Notes under the pieces: generated by a model | Database searches by the model: none | Told to the model about the DNA's origin: nothing | Seen by the model: only the letters and a program-made list of their open reading frames with translations | Shown here: positions 16,130 through 24,883 of the stretch, in pieces | How positions within the stretch are numbered: position 1 is the stretch's first letter | Layout: every line of letters starts with the position of its first letter | Assembly: GCA_964404895.1 (NCBI GenBank) | Contig: CAYOLV010000007.1 | Location: 62,001 to 126,000 of the forward strand | DNA from: JBGSUZ01 sp964404895 | GTDB taxonomy: Bacteria > Bacillota > Clostridia > Peptostreptococcales > Acidaminobacteraceae | Length of the DNA: 64,000 nt | Direction of reading: 5' to 3' | Program-made: the position numbers and the translations under genes

Positions 16130-17182
16130 ATGAAAGGGCAAATGAAAGCTGTATCAAAATTAGAGCCAGGCGTTGGTGCTACATTAATTCAAAAAGAAAT
16201 TCCAAGCATCAAAGCAGATGAAATTCTTGTCAGAATCCATGCGACATCTATCTGTGGTACAGATTACCACATCTATTCTTGGGACCAATGGTCACAAAAC
16301 AGAATTAAAACACCACAAGTCATGGGTCATGAGTTTGCAGGTGAAGTAGTAGAAGTAGGCAGCATGGTTAATCATATAAAATTAGGCGATATCGTTTCTG
16401 CTGAAACACATATCGTTTGTAACGTTTGTGAAATGTGTCAAACTGGCAAAGGTCATATCTGCCAAGACACAAAAATCTTAGGCGTAGACTGTGACGGTGC
16501 ATTTGCGGAGTACATCGCAATCCCAGCTGCAAATGCATGGTTAAACGACCCTACAGTGCCACCAGAATACCTTTGTATTCAAGAGCCACTTGGAAATGCT
16601 GTTCATACAGTCATGTCAGGTGAAATTGTTGCTAAGAGCATTGCCGTTGTAGGCGTTGGTCCTATCGGCATCATGTCAGTTGCTGTTGCTAAAGCAGTTG
16701 GCGCTTCAAAGGTTATCGCTATCGACGTAAACGAGTACAGATTGAACCTTGCTAAAGAGCTTGGCGCAGATCTTTGCCTCAACCCAATGAAAGACGATGT
16801 AGTGAAAGCAGTTCTTGAAGCTACTGGCGGACTTGGCGTTGACGTTGTTGCTGAAATGTCAGGTAATGCAGGTGCGATCAATCAAGCTCTCAAATACCTT
16901 AAATTAGGCGGCAGAATGTCTATGTTGGGTATTCCTAACGGCGACGTTTCAATCGACATCGCAAATGATGTTGTTTTCAGAGGTATTCAAATCCATGGTA
17001 TTACGGGTCGTAGAATGTACGATACTTGGTACCAAGTTAAAGGCCTTATCGCGTCTGGCAATCTTAACATCGATAAATTAGTAACACATAAATTGCCACT
17101 TGAAGATTTTGCAGAAGGTATGGAACTCATGAAATCAGGTAACTGCGGCAAAGTTGTATTATTCCCAAATGGTGTAAAGTAA
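16130..17182 (+). CDS. tdh: L-threonine 3-dehydrogenase
   Basis: 350-residue zinc-dependent medium-chain dehydrogenase oxidising threonine to 2-amino-3-ketobutyrate with NAD. The catalytic zinc region (CGTDYHIYSWDQW, GHEFAGEV), the structural zinc cysteines (CNVCEMCQTGKGHIC) and the Rossmann glycine motif GVGPIGIMSVAVA are all present. The AGGAGG ribosome binding site is optimal. The kbl gene follows after 12 bp, giving the two-step threonine-to-glycine plus acetyl-CoA pathway. Synonymous codon choice looks strongly biased, like the other highly expressed genes here. Confidence 0.96.
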   Translation: MKGQMKAVSKLEPGVGATLIQKEIPSIKADEILVRIHATSICGTDYHIYSWDQWSQNRIKTPQVMGHEFAGEVVEVGSMVNHIKLGDIVSAETHIVCNVCEMCQTGKGHICQDTKILGVDCDGAFAEYIAIPAANAWLNDPTVPPEYLCIQEPLGNAVHTVMSGEIVAKSIAVVGVGPIGIMSVAVAKAVGASKVIAIDVNEYRLNLAKELGADLCLNPMKDDVVKAVLEATGGLGVDVVAEMSGNAGAINQALKYLKLGGRMSMLGIPNGDVSIDIANDVVFRGIQIHGITGRRMYDTWYQVKGLIASGNLNIDKLVTHKLPLEDFAEGMELMKSGNCGKVVLFPNGVK

Positions 17183-17194
17183 AGGAGGAGAAAC

Positions 17195-18385
17195 ATGTCA
17201 AACGTACATGAACTCAAGTATTTGCAAGACAGCATTCAAGAATTAAAGGATCAAGGTGTTTACAGAAAATTACCAGTCCTTGAAACTGCCAACGAAGCAG
17301 AAGTTATTCTCAACGGCAAAAAAGTCATCAACCTTTCATCTAACAACTACCTTGGTTTTGCAACACACCCAAGAATGAAAAAAGCAGCTATTGCCGCTAT
17401 CGAAAAATACGGCGTAGGTTCTGGTGCTGTTAGAACCATTGTTGGAAACATGGACATTCACGAAGAACTCGAAAGAAAATTAGCTGAGTTCAAAAGAGAA
17501 GAAGCTGTTATGATGTTCCAATCAGGCTTCAACTGTAATGCGGGTGTTATTCAAGCTGTAACAGGTGCTGGCGACCTTATCCTTTCGGATGAGCTTAACC
17601 ACGCTTCTATCATAGATGGTTCTAGACTTTCAAAAGCTGACCGTGCTGTATACAAACACAGCGACATGGCTGACCTTGAAAGAGTTTTAACTGAAAAAAG
17701 ATCAAAATACACAAATGTGCTCATCATTACAGATGGCGTATTCTCAATGGACGGCGATATTGCTAAACTTCCTGAAATCGTAGAGATTGCTGAGAAGTTT
17801 GAGTGTATGACTTATGTAGATGACGCTCACGGTTCAGGTGTTCTCGGTGAAGGCGGCAGAGGTACTGTTGACCACTTCCACCTCCATGGTAGAATCGACT
17901 TTACAATCGGCACCCTTTCAAAAGCCCTCGGTTGTATCGGCGGTTATGTTGCGGGCAGCAACACAATGAAAGAATGGTTAAGCCACAGAGGCAGACCGCT
18001 TCTCTTCTCAACATCATTGCCACCAGCAGTAGTAGGGGCATTAAACGAAGCTGTAGACATTTTAAGCGAGTCGACTGAATATACAGATAAACTCTGGGCA
18101 AATTCAAAATACTTCAAAGCTAAAATGAACGAGCTTGGATATAACATTGGCCATAGCGAGACACCAATTACACCAGTCATCATCGGTGAAGAAGCAAAAG
18201 CAATGGAGTTCTCAAGAAACTTGCTTGCAAACGGCGTTTTCGTTTCTCCAATCGTATTCCCTACAGTTCCAAAGGGAACTGGTCGCGTAAGAGTTATGGT
18301 TACAGCAGCTCATACAACAGAGCAACTTGACAGAGCAGTAGCTGCTTTTGCCAAAGTTGGAAAAGAAATGGGCATTATTAAGTAA
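17195..18385 (+). CDS. kbl: Glycine C-acetyltransferase (2-amino-3-ketobutyrate CoA ligase)
   Basis: 396-residue PLP enzyme of the alpha-oxoamine synthase family that cleaves 2-amino-3-ketobutyrate with CoA to glycine and acetyl-CoA. Landmarks are the SSNNYLGFATHPRM substrate loop, DGVFSMDGD, the PLP-binding Asp/His of YVDDAHGSGVLGEGG, and the Schiff-base Lys in TLSKALGCIGGY. AAAGGAGG precedes the ATG. It forms an operon with tdh and ends at a strong terminator. Confidence 0.96.
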   Translation: MSNVHELKYLQDSIQELKDQGVYRKLPVLETANEAEVILNGKKVINLSSNNYLGFATHPRMKKAAIAAIEKYGVGSGAVRTIVGNMDIHEELERKLAEFKREEAVMMFQSGFNCNAGVIQAVTGAGDLILSDELNHASIIDGSRLSKADRAVYKHSDMADLERVLTEKRSKYTNVLIITDGVFSMDGDIAKLPEIVEIAEKFECMTYVDDAHGSGVLGEGGRGTVDHFHLHGRIDFTIGTLSKALGCIGGYVAGSNTMKEWLSHRGRPLLFSTSLPPAVVGALNEAVDILSESTEYTDKLWANSKYFKAKMNELGYNIGHSETPITPVIIGEEAKAMEFSRNLLANGVFVSPIVFPTVPKGTGRVRVMVTAAHTTEQLDRAVAAFAKVGKEMGIIK

Positions 18386-18419
18386 TATTGCCAACTTTAT
18401 AAAAAAAAAGATACAAATT

Positions 18420-18453
18420 AGGCGCTGTTTGAATAATCAACAGCGCTTTTTTT
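18420..18453 (+). terminator. Terminator of tdh-kbl
   Basis: GGCGCTGTT / AACAGCGCT stem with a 9-nt loop, followed by T7. Confidence 0.9.
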
Positions 18454-18587
18454 CTGCAGGAATGATATAATTTTTAATCATATAAGGTGACAAAAATTAT
18501 GACCTACAGGGGAAAATGCTGTTTATTGAAGCTTCAATGGGTATATATAGAGCAGAATGGTATCCTGGCGGGATGGGAGGAATGAAG

Positions 18588-19505
18588 ATGTTCAATAAGG
18601 AAGGCATATTATTAGAGAGTGGCACAGGTGAATTAGAAATACTTCATTTTACGGTAAAGGGCGTGCACTACGCAATTAATGTTGTAAAAGTCAAAGAAAT
18701 TCTTCATATAAACAATATGTCAAAGGTACCAAATGCGCACCCTGCAGTGCCAGGTATTTCTTTGATTCGTGGTGAAGTTATTACGATTGTCGATATGAAT
18801 ATGGTTCTCGAAGGTGCTCGTAATGAAAATATTAATAAGAGCATGATTCTTGTCTGCGAGTTCAATAAACTTAAAGTTGCTTTTGCAATCGATGAAGTTC
18901 TTGGCATCAGCAGAATTAAGTGGGAACAAATTTCTAAGCCAAGCGATATTACAGCCAATACCCTTGTCATCGGAAATATTACTTTAAATGACAACATCAT
19001 TATGCTCTTAGATTTTGAGAAAATCGTTATGGACATCAGCCCAAGCACAGGTATTTCAGAAGCGAGAATGGTAGACGTGGCTGTTAGAGACCGTTCAAAA
19101 GCCAAACTCATTTTAGCCGACGACTCCCCAATGATTAGACAGGTTCTTAAAAACACCCTGACTATGGCAGGCTTCACCAATTTAAGATTCTTCGATGATG
19201 GTCAAGAAGCTTATGATTATATTATGAAAATTAAAGCGACATTAGGGGAAAACTTCAGCGAAGATTTCCACATTTTGATCACAGATATTGAAATGCCTCA
19301 ATTAGATGGGCACACGCTCACCAGAAGAATCAAAGAAGATCCAATTATGAAAAAATTGCCGGTCATTATCTTCTCTTCATTAATAACAGGAGATTTAAGA
19401 CATAAAGGTGAAGCTGTTGGTGCAGATGCACAGCTCAGTAAGCCAGAAGTGGGCAATTTAGTAGAATTGATCGATGCTATTGTAAAATCTATTTACGGTA
19501 TTTAG
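18588..19505 (+). CDS. cheV: CheV-like chemotaxis protein (CheW domain plus receiver)
   Basis: 305 residues. An N-terminal CheW-like coupling domain (about 10-160, ILHFTVKGVHYAINVVKVKE) is joined to a response-regulator receiver (about 180-305). The receiver has acidic residues in ILADDSPMIRQ, phospho-acceptor Asp in ILITDIEMPQLDG, and a Lys in LSKPEVG. CheV links receptors to CheA and adapts by phosphorylation. GGGAGG at 18575-18580 places the start at the ATG at 18588; the longer frame from 18516 reads through the ribosome binding site. No other chemotaxis gene is in the window. Confidence 0.92.
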   Translation: MFNKEGILLESGTGELEILHFTVKGVHYAINVVKVKEILHINNMSKVPNAHPAVPGISLIRGEVITIVDMNMVLEGARNENINKSMILVCEFNKLKVAFAIDEVLGISRIKWEQISKPSDITANTLVIGNITLNDNIIMLLDFEKIVMDISPSTGISEARMVDVAVRDRSKAKLILADDSPMIRQVLKNTLTMAGFTNLRFFDDGQEAYDYIMKIKATLGENFSEDFHILITDIEMPQLDGHTLTRRIKEDPIMKKLPVIIFSSLITGDLRHKGEAVGADAQLSKPEVGNLVELIDAIVKSIYGI

Positions 19506-19540
19506 TGAGATTCGTTTAGTAGCTTCATTTAAAAACATTA

Positions 19541-19577
19541 AAAAGTCTCCCTGAATTATTTTCTGGGAGACTTTTAT
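19541..19577 (+). terminator. Terminator after cheV
   Basis: AAAAGTCTCCC / GGGAGACTTTT perfect stem; the T-run is short. Confidence 0.8.
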
Positions 19578-19812
19578 AATGTTCTGAGTTCACGCCTGAA
19601 ATCAAGATGTGTATGTGGTATGTCCTAAAAAAAAATATTTGTGGTATAATAAGTAAGGCTATGGGTTAATATTTATTTAATATAAATCAAACCCCTACTT
19701 AATATGTCAGGCCTATACTATAATTATTACATAGTATGCTGCAAGGGTGATTTATGTTGATTTTAACGTATCGCAGATTGCATCAGCTATTACAAGAACA
19801 GGAGGATGTTGT
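19578..19812 (+). promoter_or_regulatory. Leader and promoter region of the glycosyltransferase operon
   Basis: With the preceding terminator this is a 307-bp gap. A TATAAT (19645-19650) lacks a good -35. After it come the inverted segments TAAGTA...GGGTT and AACCC...TACTTA (about 19651-19704), enclosing an AT-rich inner repeat, so the mRNA leader may fold. No known riboswitch class is recognised. The 18 bases 19644-19661 recur exactly upstream of focA. Confidence 0.4.
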
Positions 19813-20937
19813 ATGAAGAAAGTGCTTATTCTAACGGCGTCTACGGGCGAAGGGCACAATCAGGCTGCAAAATCTCTTGCTGATAAATTCATAGAGTATG
19901 GATATGCACCCTATACGATGGATCTGTTTAAAGAAACCAGCAAAGCATTAGATACCATTATGTCTGATGGATACAAGGTTTTGGCGAATAATTTCCCGAC
20001 CCTTTATGGTGCCATGTATCGCATGTTCAACCGAAAGAGCTTTAACAATCGATTTTTAAGATATGGTCTGATCATGGTTAAAAATAGAGTTCTTGAGGAA
20101 GTCAAAACTGTAGAACCAGATGTCATCGTCAGTACGCACCCATTTGGCGTAGGAATTATCAGTGATTTGAAAGCCCGAAATAAAATCGACTGTACCTTCT
20201 TGTCGGTCGTTACAGACTTTAAAGCGCATTACGCTTACGTTTCCCCTTATGTAGATGCCTATATTACGGGAAGTGAATATACGAAAGATACACTCGTAGA
20301 CCTAAAAATACCACCAGAAAAGGTCTTCCCATTTGGAATTCCCGTAAAAGCAGAGTTCCAAAATTGTGGCGAACGTATTATAGCTGCAGAAGATAAAGAC
20401 AAATTTGAAGTATTGATCATGGGTGGCAGCATGGGTTCAAAAGATATTGCCAAAGTGGTCAAGACCCTTACCGTAGAGGCAGACAGCAGGTATCATCTAA
20501 CTGTGGTTTGTGGCAATAATCAGAATTTGAAGGAAATGCTACAGGAGAAGTATGCCGTGGCAATCAAGGCAAAAAAACTTGAAATCCTTGGATTTACGAA
20601 AAATGTGCCGCAACTCATGGATTTTTGTGATGTCATTGTGACGAAGCCAGGTGGATTGACTACAACAGAAGCGTTGTCAAAGCAAATTCCAATGATTATC
20701 CCATTTGCAATTCCAGGTCAGGAAACAGAAAATACGGAGTTCTTGGTCAATTCAGGTGCCGCTATTCAAGTGAAAGATTTGGATGATTTAAAAATGCAAA
20801 TGGATCATTTGCTTAAGGACAGAGATTTATACATGACAATGATTGAGAACATGCAAAACATTTCTAGACTGTATTCTGTGGACAAAATTGTAGACTTAAC
20901 GAGTCATTTGATTCTTGAGGAAGAAGTGTTGATCTAA
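19813..20937 (+). CDS. MGDG synthase-type glycosyltransferase (GT28, UgtP-like), first copy
   Basis: 374 residues. The N-terminus (VLILTASTGEGHNQAAKSLA) is the acceptor-binding half of the monogalactosyldiacylglycerol synthase family. The C-terminal half carries GSMGSKD and the nucleotide-sugar signature VTKPGGLTTTEAL followed by PGQETENTEFL. Such enzymes transfer a hexose from a nucleotide sugar to diacylglycerol at the cytoplasmic membrane face, or act as MurG relatives. GGAGG at 19801 selects the ATG at 19813. It is followed, 14 bp after its stop, by a paralogue and then by an MprF-like membrane protein. Confidence 0.88.
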   Translation: MKKVLILTASTGEGHNQAAKSLADKFIEYGYAPYTMDLFKETSKALDTIMSDGYKVLANNFPTLYGAMYRMFNRKSFNNRFLRYGLIMVKNRVLEEVKTVEPDVIVSTHPFGVGIISDLKARNKIDCTFLSVVTDFKAHYAYVSPYVDAYITGSEYTKDTLVDLKIPPEKVFPFGIPVKAEFQNCGERIIAAEDKDKFEVLIMGGSMGSKDIAKVVKTLTVEADSRYHLTVVCGNNQNLKEMLQEKYAVAIKAKKLEILGFTKNVPQLMDFCDVIVTKPGGLTTTEALSKQIPMIIPFAIPGQETENTEFLVNSGAAIQVKDLDDLKMQMDHLLKDRDLYMTMIENMQNISRLYSVDKIVDLTSHLILEEEVLI

Positions 20938-20951
20938 TGGTGGTGGAGCAT

Positions 20952-22040
20952 ATGAAGAAAAAATCTAATATTCTTGTGCTGTCATCCTCTTTTGGGATGG
21001 GGCACGACTCAGTTGCAAGTGCTATTCGCGAGCAGTTGATGGAAGAAAATAATGATTTGAATGTCATTGTGAAAGATATTTTAGAGGTATCAACGCCGAA
21101 GACCAAAGAGTATTTTTTTGATCTTTACTACCTCTTAACCCGAAAGCATCCTAGCATTTATAATGTGGTTTATAGTATTAAGAAGGATACACCGAAAAAT
21201 TTTATTGATGAAGTCATTTATAATATATTTTTGAAAAAAGTAGCGGAGTACATTCAAGAAGTCGATCCGCAAATTATCATTTCTACATTCCCTTTAGGTT
21301 CAGGTTTTGTCTCTAGAGTGAAGGAAAAATACAATTTAAACATTCCGCTAATCACAACCATTACAGATGTGGTTGACAGTTGGGAGTGGATTCACAACAA
21401 CACTGACCTTTACTTTGTGCCTTGTAAGATTATTGAGGATAAATTGGTCAGCAAAGGGATTGAAAAAGATCGCATTAAAATTACAGGGGTTCCTGTGAAA
21501 AAGGACTTCCTTGTGCCACGGGAAGACAAAGAAGTAGGCTATAAGCAATTGCTGATCATGGGTGGCGCTATGGATAAAGTGAAAATCAGTACAGAGTTGC
21601 TCGATCGTTTTGAAAAAATGGAAAATATTAAAACTGTGGTCATCACTGGGAATAACAAAGACTTGTACGATGAGCTTTCTGCCCACGGGGATTATAAAAA
21701 CGTGGAAATATTAGGTTATACGACAGAAATTGCAAAACTCATGGACGATTCGGACATTATTGTCACAAAACCTGGTGGGGCAACTTTATTTGAGGCAATC
21801 AATAAAGGGATTCCCATGGTGTTGAAACGCTCTATGGTGGGTCAAGAAGAAGAAAACATCAAGTTTATTAAAGATACAGGTATTGGTATTTTAATGGGTA
21901 AAGATGATGACTTGAACGAAGTCATTGAAAAATCATTGAATGATTTGGAAAATTTAGATCAAATCAAAAGAAATATTGAAGAAGTTAAAACTGAAATTAA
22001 TCCTCAAAATATTGGAAGATATATACTAGACTTATTGTAG
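20952..22040 (+). CDS. MGDG synthase-type glycosyltransferase (GT28), second copy
   Basis: 362 residues, same architecture as the preceding gene: ILVLSSSFGMGHDSVASAI at the N-terminus, a GGAMDKVKIS loop, then VTKPGGATLFEAI and VGQEEENIKFI. Identity to the neighbour is clearly partial, so this is an old tandem duplication rather than a recent copy. Two consecutive enzymes could add successive sugars to one lipid (mono- then diglycosyl diacylglycerol). An ATG at 20937 overlaps the previous stop (TAATG); the ATG at 20952 gives the family-typical start and follows GGAG closely. Confidence 0.87.
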   Translation: MKKKSNILVLSSSFGMGHDSVASAIREQLMEENNDLNVIVKDILEVSTPKTKEYFFDLYYLLTRKHPSIYNVVYSIKKDTPKNFIDEVIYNIFLKKVAEYIQEVDPQIIISTFPLGSGFVSRVKEKYNLNIPLITTITDVVDSWEWIHNNTDLYFVPCKIIEDKLVSKGIEKDRIKITGVPVKKDFLVPREDKEVGYKQLLIMGGAMDKVKISTELLDRFEKMENIKTVVITGNNKDLYDELSAHGDYKNVEILGYTTEIAKLMDDSDIIVTKPGGATLFEAINKGIPMVLKRSMVGQEEENIKFIKDTGIGILMGKDDDLNEVIEKSLNDLENLDQIKRNIEEVKTEINPQNIGRYILDLL

Positions 22041-22075
22041 GCTGACATCGATGAAATACATGAACAGGTGCTTTT

Positions 22076-23104
22076 ATGAAAAAAAAATTATGGAATTATA
22101 TTATTTTAGGGGTCATTGTACTGTTATCCTTTAAAGTATTGTTTAGCAGTATTGACCCCTTAGCCTTTGAAGAAACTTTGAAAATTGCAGATGGCAGATT
22201 TCTCTTAGTGGGGATTGCTTGCATGTTCATCTATTGGGGTTTAGAAGCCCTAATGATGCACAATCTAATCCAAAAGGTGAATCCTGAAATCGGATTTTGG
22301 ACGGCTGTAAAGACAACGATCATCGGACAGTATTACAGTTTTTTGACCCCTTTTGCCAGTGGCGGACAGCCGATGCAGCTCTATGAACTGGGCAAAGATA
22401 AAATGTCTATGGGCAATGCAACTGCTGTGTTGGTTGGCAAATTTCTACTTTTTCAAGTCACGGTGACAATCTACTCCATGGTGCTGTTCCTTTTTAGAAT
22501 TCAAGGGATGTTTGTAGCTACAAAAGCTGCGACTACCTTTGTTGTAGTAGGATTGAGTATCAATACGGTAGGGTTGGCGGCAATTATTTTAATGGCCTAT
22601 AAACCGAAATTAATGGAACGGATTGGGCAGGTAGTTATTGAAGGTCTTCATCGTTTCAAACTGTTAAAACATAGAGAAAAAGCTTATAAGAGACTGAATC
22701 ATTGGATTGAAGAATACCAGTTGGCAATGACCGAGTTTAATGGAGATTTTAAAAATAACATTTTGTTGTTTGTCATGTCTGTTATACAGTTAACCGTATT
22801 TTTCAGCGTCACTTATTTTGTATACTTAGCATTGGGGCTAAGAGGTGTGTCTTATATAGATATTATTTCTCTCCAAGCAATGCTATATATGGCGGTTTCT
22901 TTTATTCCATCCCCTGGAACTGCTGGGGCTTCGGAGGTAGGGTTCTCCTTACTGCTAGGCAGCATATTCACTTCCCACTTATTGGCAATGGCCATTTTAT
23001 TGTGGAGGGGAATCAGTTACTATTTTGGTTTGATTTTCTGCGGATTATTTACATTATACGTGTATATATCAGACAAGCGCCGTACAAAGGATCAAACAGG
23101 CTAG
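22076..23104 (+). CDS. Lysylphosphatidylglycerol synthase TM region / YbhN-type membrane protein
   Basis: 342 residues with about eight transmembrane helices, of the UPF0104/AglD/MprF-N superfamily. Typical elements are the GQYYSFLTPFASGGQPMQLYEL tract and the late FIPSPGTAGASEVGFSLLLG motif. Only the flippase-like membrane part is present; the soluble aminoacyl-transferase domain of MprF is absent. It follows two glycolipid-type glycosyltransferases at 35 bp, so transport of a glycolipid or polyisoprenoid intermediate across the membrane is a sensible inference. Confidence 0.85.
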   Translation: MKKKLWNYIILGVIVLLSFKVLFSSIDPLAFEETLKIADGRFLLVGIACMFIYWGLEALMMHNLIQKVNPEIGFWTAVKTTIIGQYYSFLTPFASGGQPMQLYELGKDKMSMGNATAVLVGKFLLFQVTVTIYSMVLFLFRIQGMFVATKAATTFVVVGLSINTVGLAAIILMAYKPKLMERIGQVVIEGLHRFKLLKHREKAYKRLNHWIEEYQLAMTEFNGDFKNNILLFVMSVIQLTVFFSVTYFVYLALGLRGVSYIDIISLQAMLYMAVSFIPSPGTAGASEVGFSLLLGSIFTSHLLAMAILLWRGISYYFGLIFCGLFTLYVYISDKRRTKDQTG

Positions 23105-23130
23105 ATACAGAGAATCTAGCTTGTTTTTTT
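23094..23130 (+). terminator. Terminator of the glycosyltransferase operon
   Basis: The stem AAACAGGCTAGAT / ATCTAGCTTGTTT overlaps the stop codon and runs into a T-run, with a second T-run just beyond. Confidence 0.88.
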
Positions 23131-23155
23131 GATTTTTTTCAAAATGCAATCTTGC

Positions 23156-23217
23156 TTGACGCTTTGTACAAGATTGGAGTATAATAAGTCGAAACTTATG
23201 GTTTAGTAATAATAAAC
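23156..23217 (+). promoter_or_regulatory. Promoter of the potR-like regulator with candidate operator
   Basis: TTGACG (23156-23161), 18 bases, then a perfect TATAAT (23180-23185). Downstream, GTTTA-N7-TAAAC at 23201-23217 is an inverted repeat in the transcribed leader and could be an autoregulatory operator for the XRE-cupin protein. Confidence 0.65.
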
Positions 23218-23269
23218 TTTGGTGAGAAAAACTATGGGTTTATTATTTTTTGTTTTTGGAGGGATCATC

Positions 23270-23809
23270 ATGCAAATAGGAGAAAAGATCAAGCGGCTCA
23301 GATTGAAGAACGCTCTAACTCAAGAAGAATTAGCAAATAGATGCGAGCTTTCGAAGGGGTTTATTTCCCAACTTGAAAGAGATATGACTTCACCATCCAT
23401 TGCCAGTTTGGTAGACATCCTTGAATGCCTGGGGACAGATTTAAAAGAGTTCTTTAATGAAACAGAAAACGATAAAATTGTATTTACTAAGGAAGATATA
23501 TTCGAAACTCATGACGAAGAGCTGGGTTATCTTTTGGAATGGATTGTCCCTAATGCTCAGAAGAACATGATGGAGCCAATTTTATTAGAGATAGAACCAG
23601 GTGGTTCTTTTATTGAAGACGATCCTCATCAGGGTGAAGAATTTGGCTATGTGATTCAAGGGAATATCACCGTTGTTTTGGGCGGCAAAAAGTATAAAGC
23701 GAAAAAAGGCGAAAGCTTCTATTACAAGACAAAGGTTGATCATACCATTGTCAATTCTGGAAAAACGGCTGCTAAAATTTTGATGGTTGCAGCACCACCT
23801 AATTTTTAA
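23270..23809 (+). CDS. XRE-family regulator with cupin domain, probably of the polyamine transporter
   Basis: 179 residues: a helix-turn-helix (about 1-58, LTQEELANRCELSKGFISQLER) plus a C-terminal cupin (about 105-177, GEEFGYVIQGNITVVLGGK). GGAGG sets the ATG at 23270, not the GTG at 23219. It sits 27 bp upstream of potABCD on the same strand. PuuR-like regulators of this build respond to polyamines. Together these support a role in regulating spermidine/putrescine uptake. Confidence 0.9.
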   Translation: MQIGEKIKRLRLKNALTQEELANRCELSKGFISQLERDMTSPSIASLVDILECLGTDLKEFFNETENDKIVFTKEDIFETHDEELGYLLEWIVPNAQKNMMEPILLEIEPGGSFIEDDPHQGEEFGYVIQGNITVVLGGKKYKAKKGESFYYKTKVDHTIVNSGKTAAKILMVAAPPNF

Positions 23810-23836
23810 GGAAGCATTAAGGTAGTGGAGGGCACA

Positions 23837-24883
23837 ATGAAGAAGAAAATCATTCATGGAAAAAATATCGTGAAAGCTTACGACGGTGAACGCGTAGTTG
23901 ACAATATAGACTTCTGGGTAAAATCAGAGGAGTTTTTGACGATTTTAGGACCGAGCGGTTGTGGAAAGACGACAACCCTTAGGATGATCGGCGGGTTTGA
24001 AACGCCTGACGAAGGTCAAATTCTTTTTGAAGACCGAGATATTACCGGTCTTCCACCATACTTAAGGCCTATCAATACTGTATTTCAAAAATATGCGCTG
24101 TTTCCTCATATGAATATCTATGAAAACATCGCTTTTGGTCTGCGGATTAAAAAGTACAGTGAAAGCGATATTAAAAAGAGAGTAGAGCGCATGTTGGAAC
24201 TGGTTAATTTGAGCGGGTTTGAAAAACGTGCTATAGATCAACTCAGCGGCGGACAACAACAGCGTATTGCCATAGCCAGAGCATTGGTCAATGAGCCGAA
24301 GGTACTGCTTTTAGACGAACCTCTTGGCGCTTTAGATTTAAAACTTAGAAAAGAAATGCAGCTTGAACTTAAATATATGCAACAAGAACTGGGAATTACC
24401 TTTATTTACGTGACCCACGACCAAGAAGAAGCTTTGACGATGTCTGACAAGATCATCATTATGAATAAAGGCAAAATTCAGCAAATTGGAAGCCCTGTAA
24501 ATATTTACAATGAACCGATTAATGCTTTTGTTGCGGACTTCATTGGTGAGAGCAATATTTTTGAAGGCTCTATGAAAGAAGATTATTGGGTAGAATTTGC
24601 GAGCAAAGGATTCAAATGTCTGGACACAGGCTTTAATCAAAATGAACCAGTAGACGTGGTTATTCGGCCTGAGGACGTAAAGATTGTTGAGAAATCTGAA
24701 GGTCTTTTAACTGGGATTGTGGATTCAGTCGTCTTCAAAGGCGTACATTATGAAATGCACATTATCGAAAGTGATCGAACTTGGATGGTTCACAGCACAA
24801 AATCATCTGAAGAAGGCGAAGAAGTGGGACTCTTTGTAACGCCAGATGACCTGCATATTATGAGAAAGAACGAGACGGCATAA
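23837..24883 (+). CDS. potA: Spermidine/putrescine ABC transporter ATP-binding protein
   Basis: 348 residues. Walker A GPSGCGKTT, Q-loop NTVFQKYALFPH, signature LSGGQQQRIAIARAL, Walker B VLLLDEPLGALD and a C-terminal TOBE-type regulatory domain are all visible. GGAGG selects the ATG at 23837. The stop overlaps the potB start (TAATG). It energises polyamine import together with PotB, PotC and PotD. Confidence 0.95.
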   Translation: MKKKIIHGKNIVKAYDGERVVDNIDFWVKSEEFLTILGPSGCGKTTTLRMIGGFETPDEGQILFEDRDITGLPPYLRPINTVFQKYALFPHMNIYENIAFGLRIKKYSESDIKKRVERMLELVNLSGFEKRAIDQLSGGQQQRIAIARALVNEPKVLLLDEPLGALDLKLRKEMQLELKYMQQELGITFIYVTHDQEEALTMSDKIIIMNKGKIQQIGSPVNIYNEPINAFVADFIGESNIFEGSMKEDYWVEFASKGFKCLDTGFNQNEPVDVVIRPEDVKIVEKSEGLLTGIVDSVVFKGVHYEMHIIESDRTWMVHSTKSSEEGEEVGLFVTPDDLHIMRKNETA

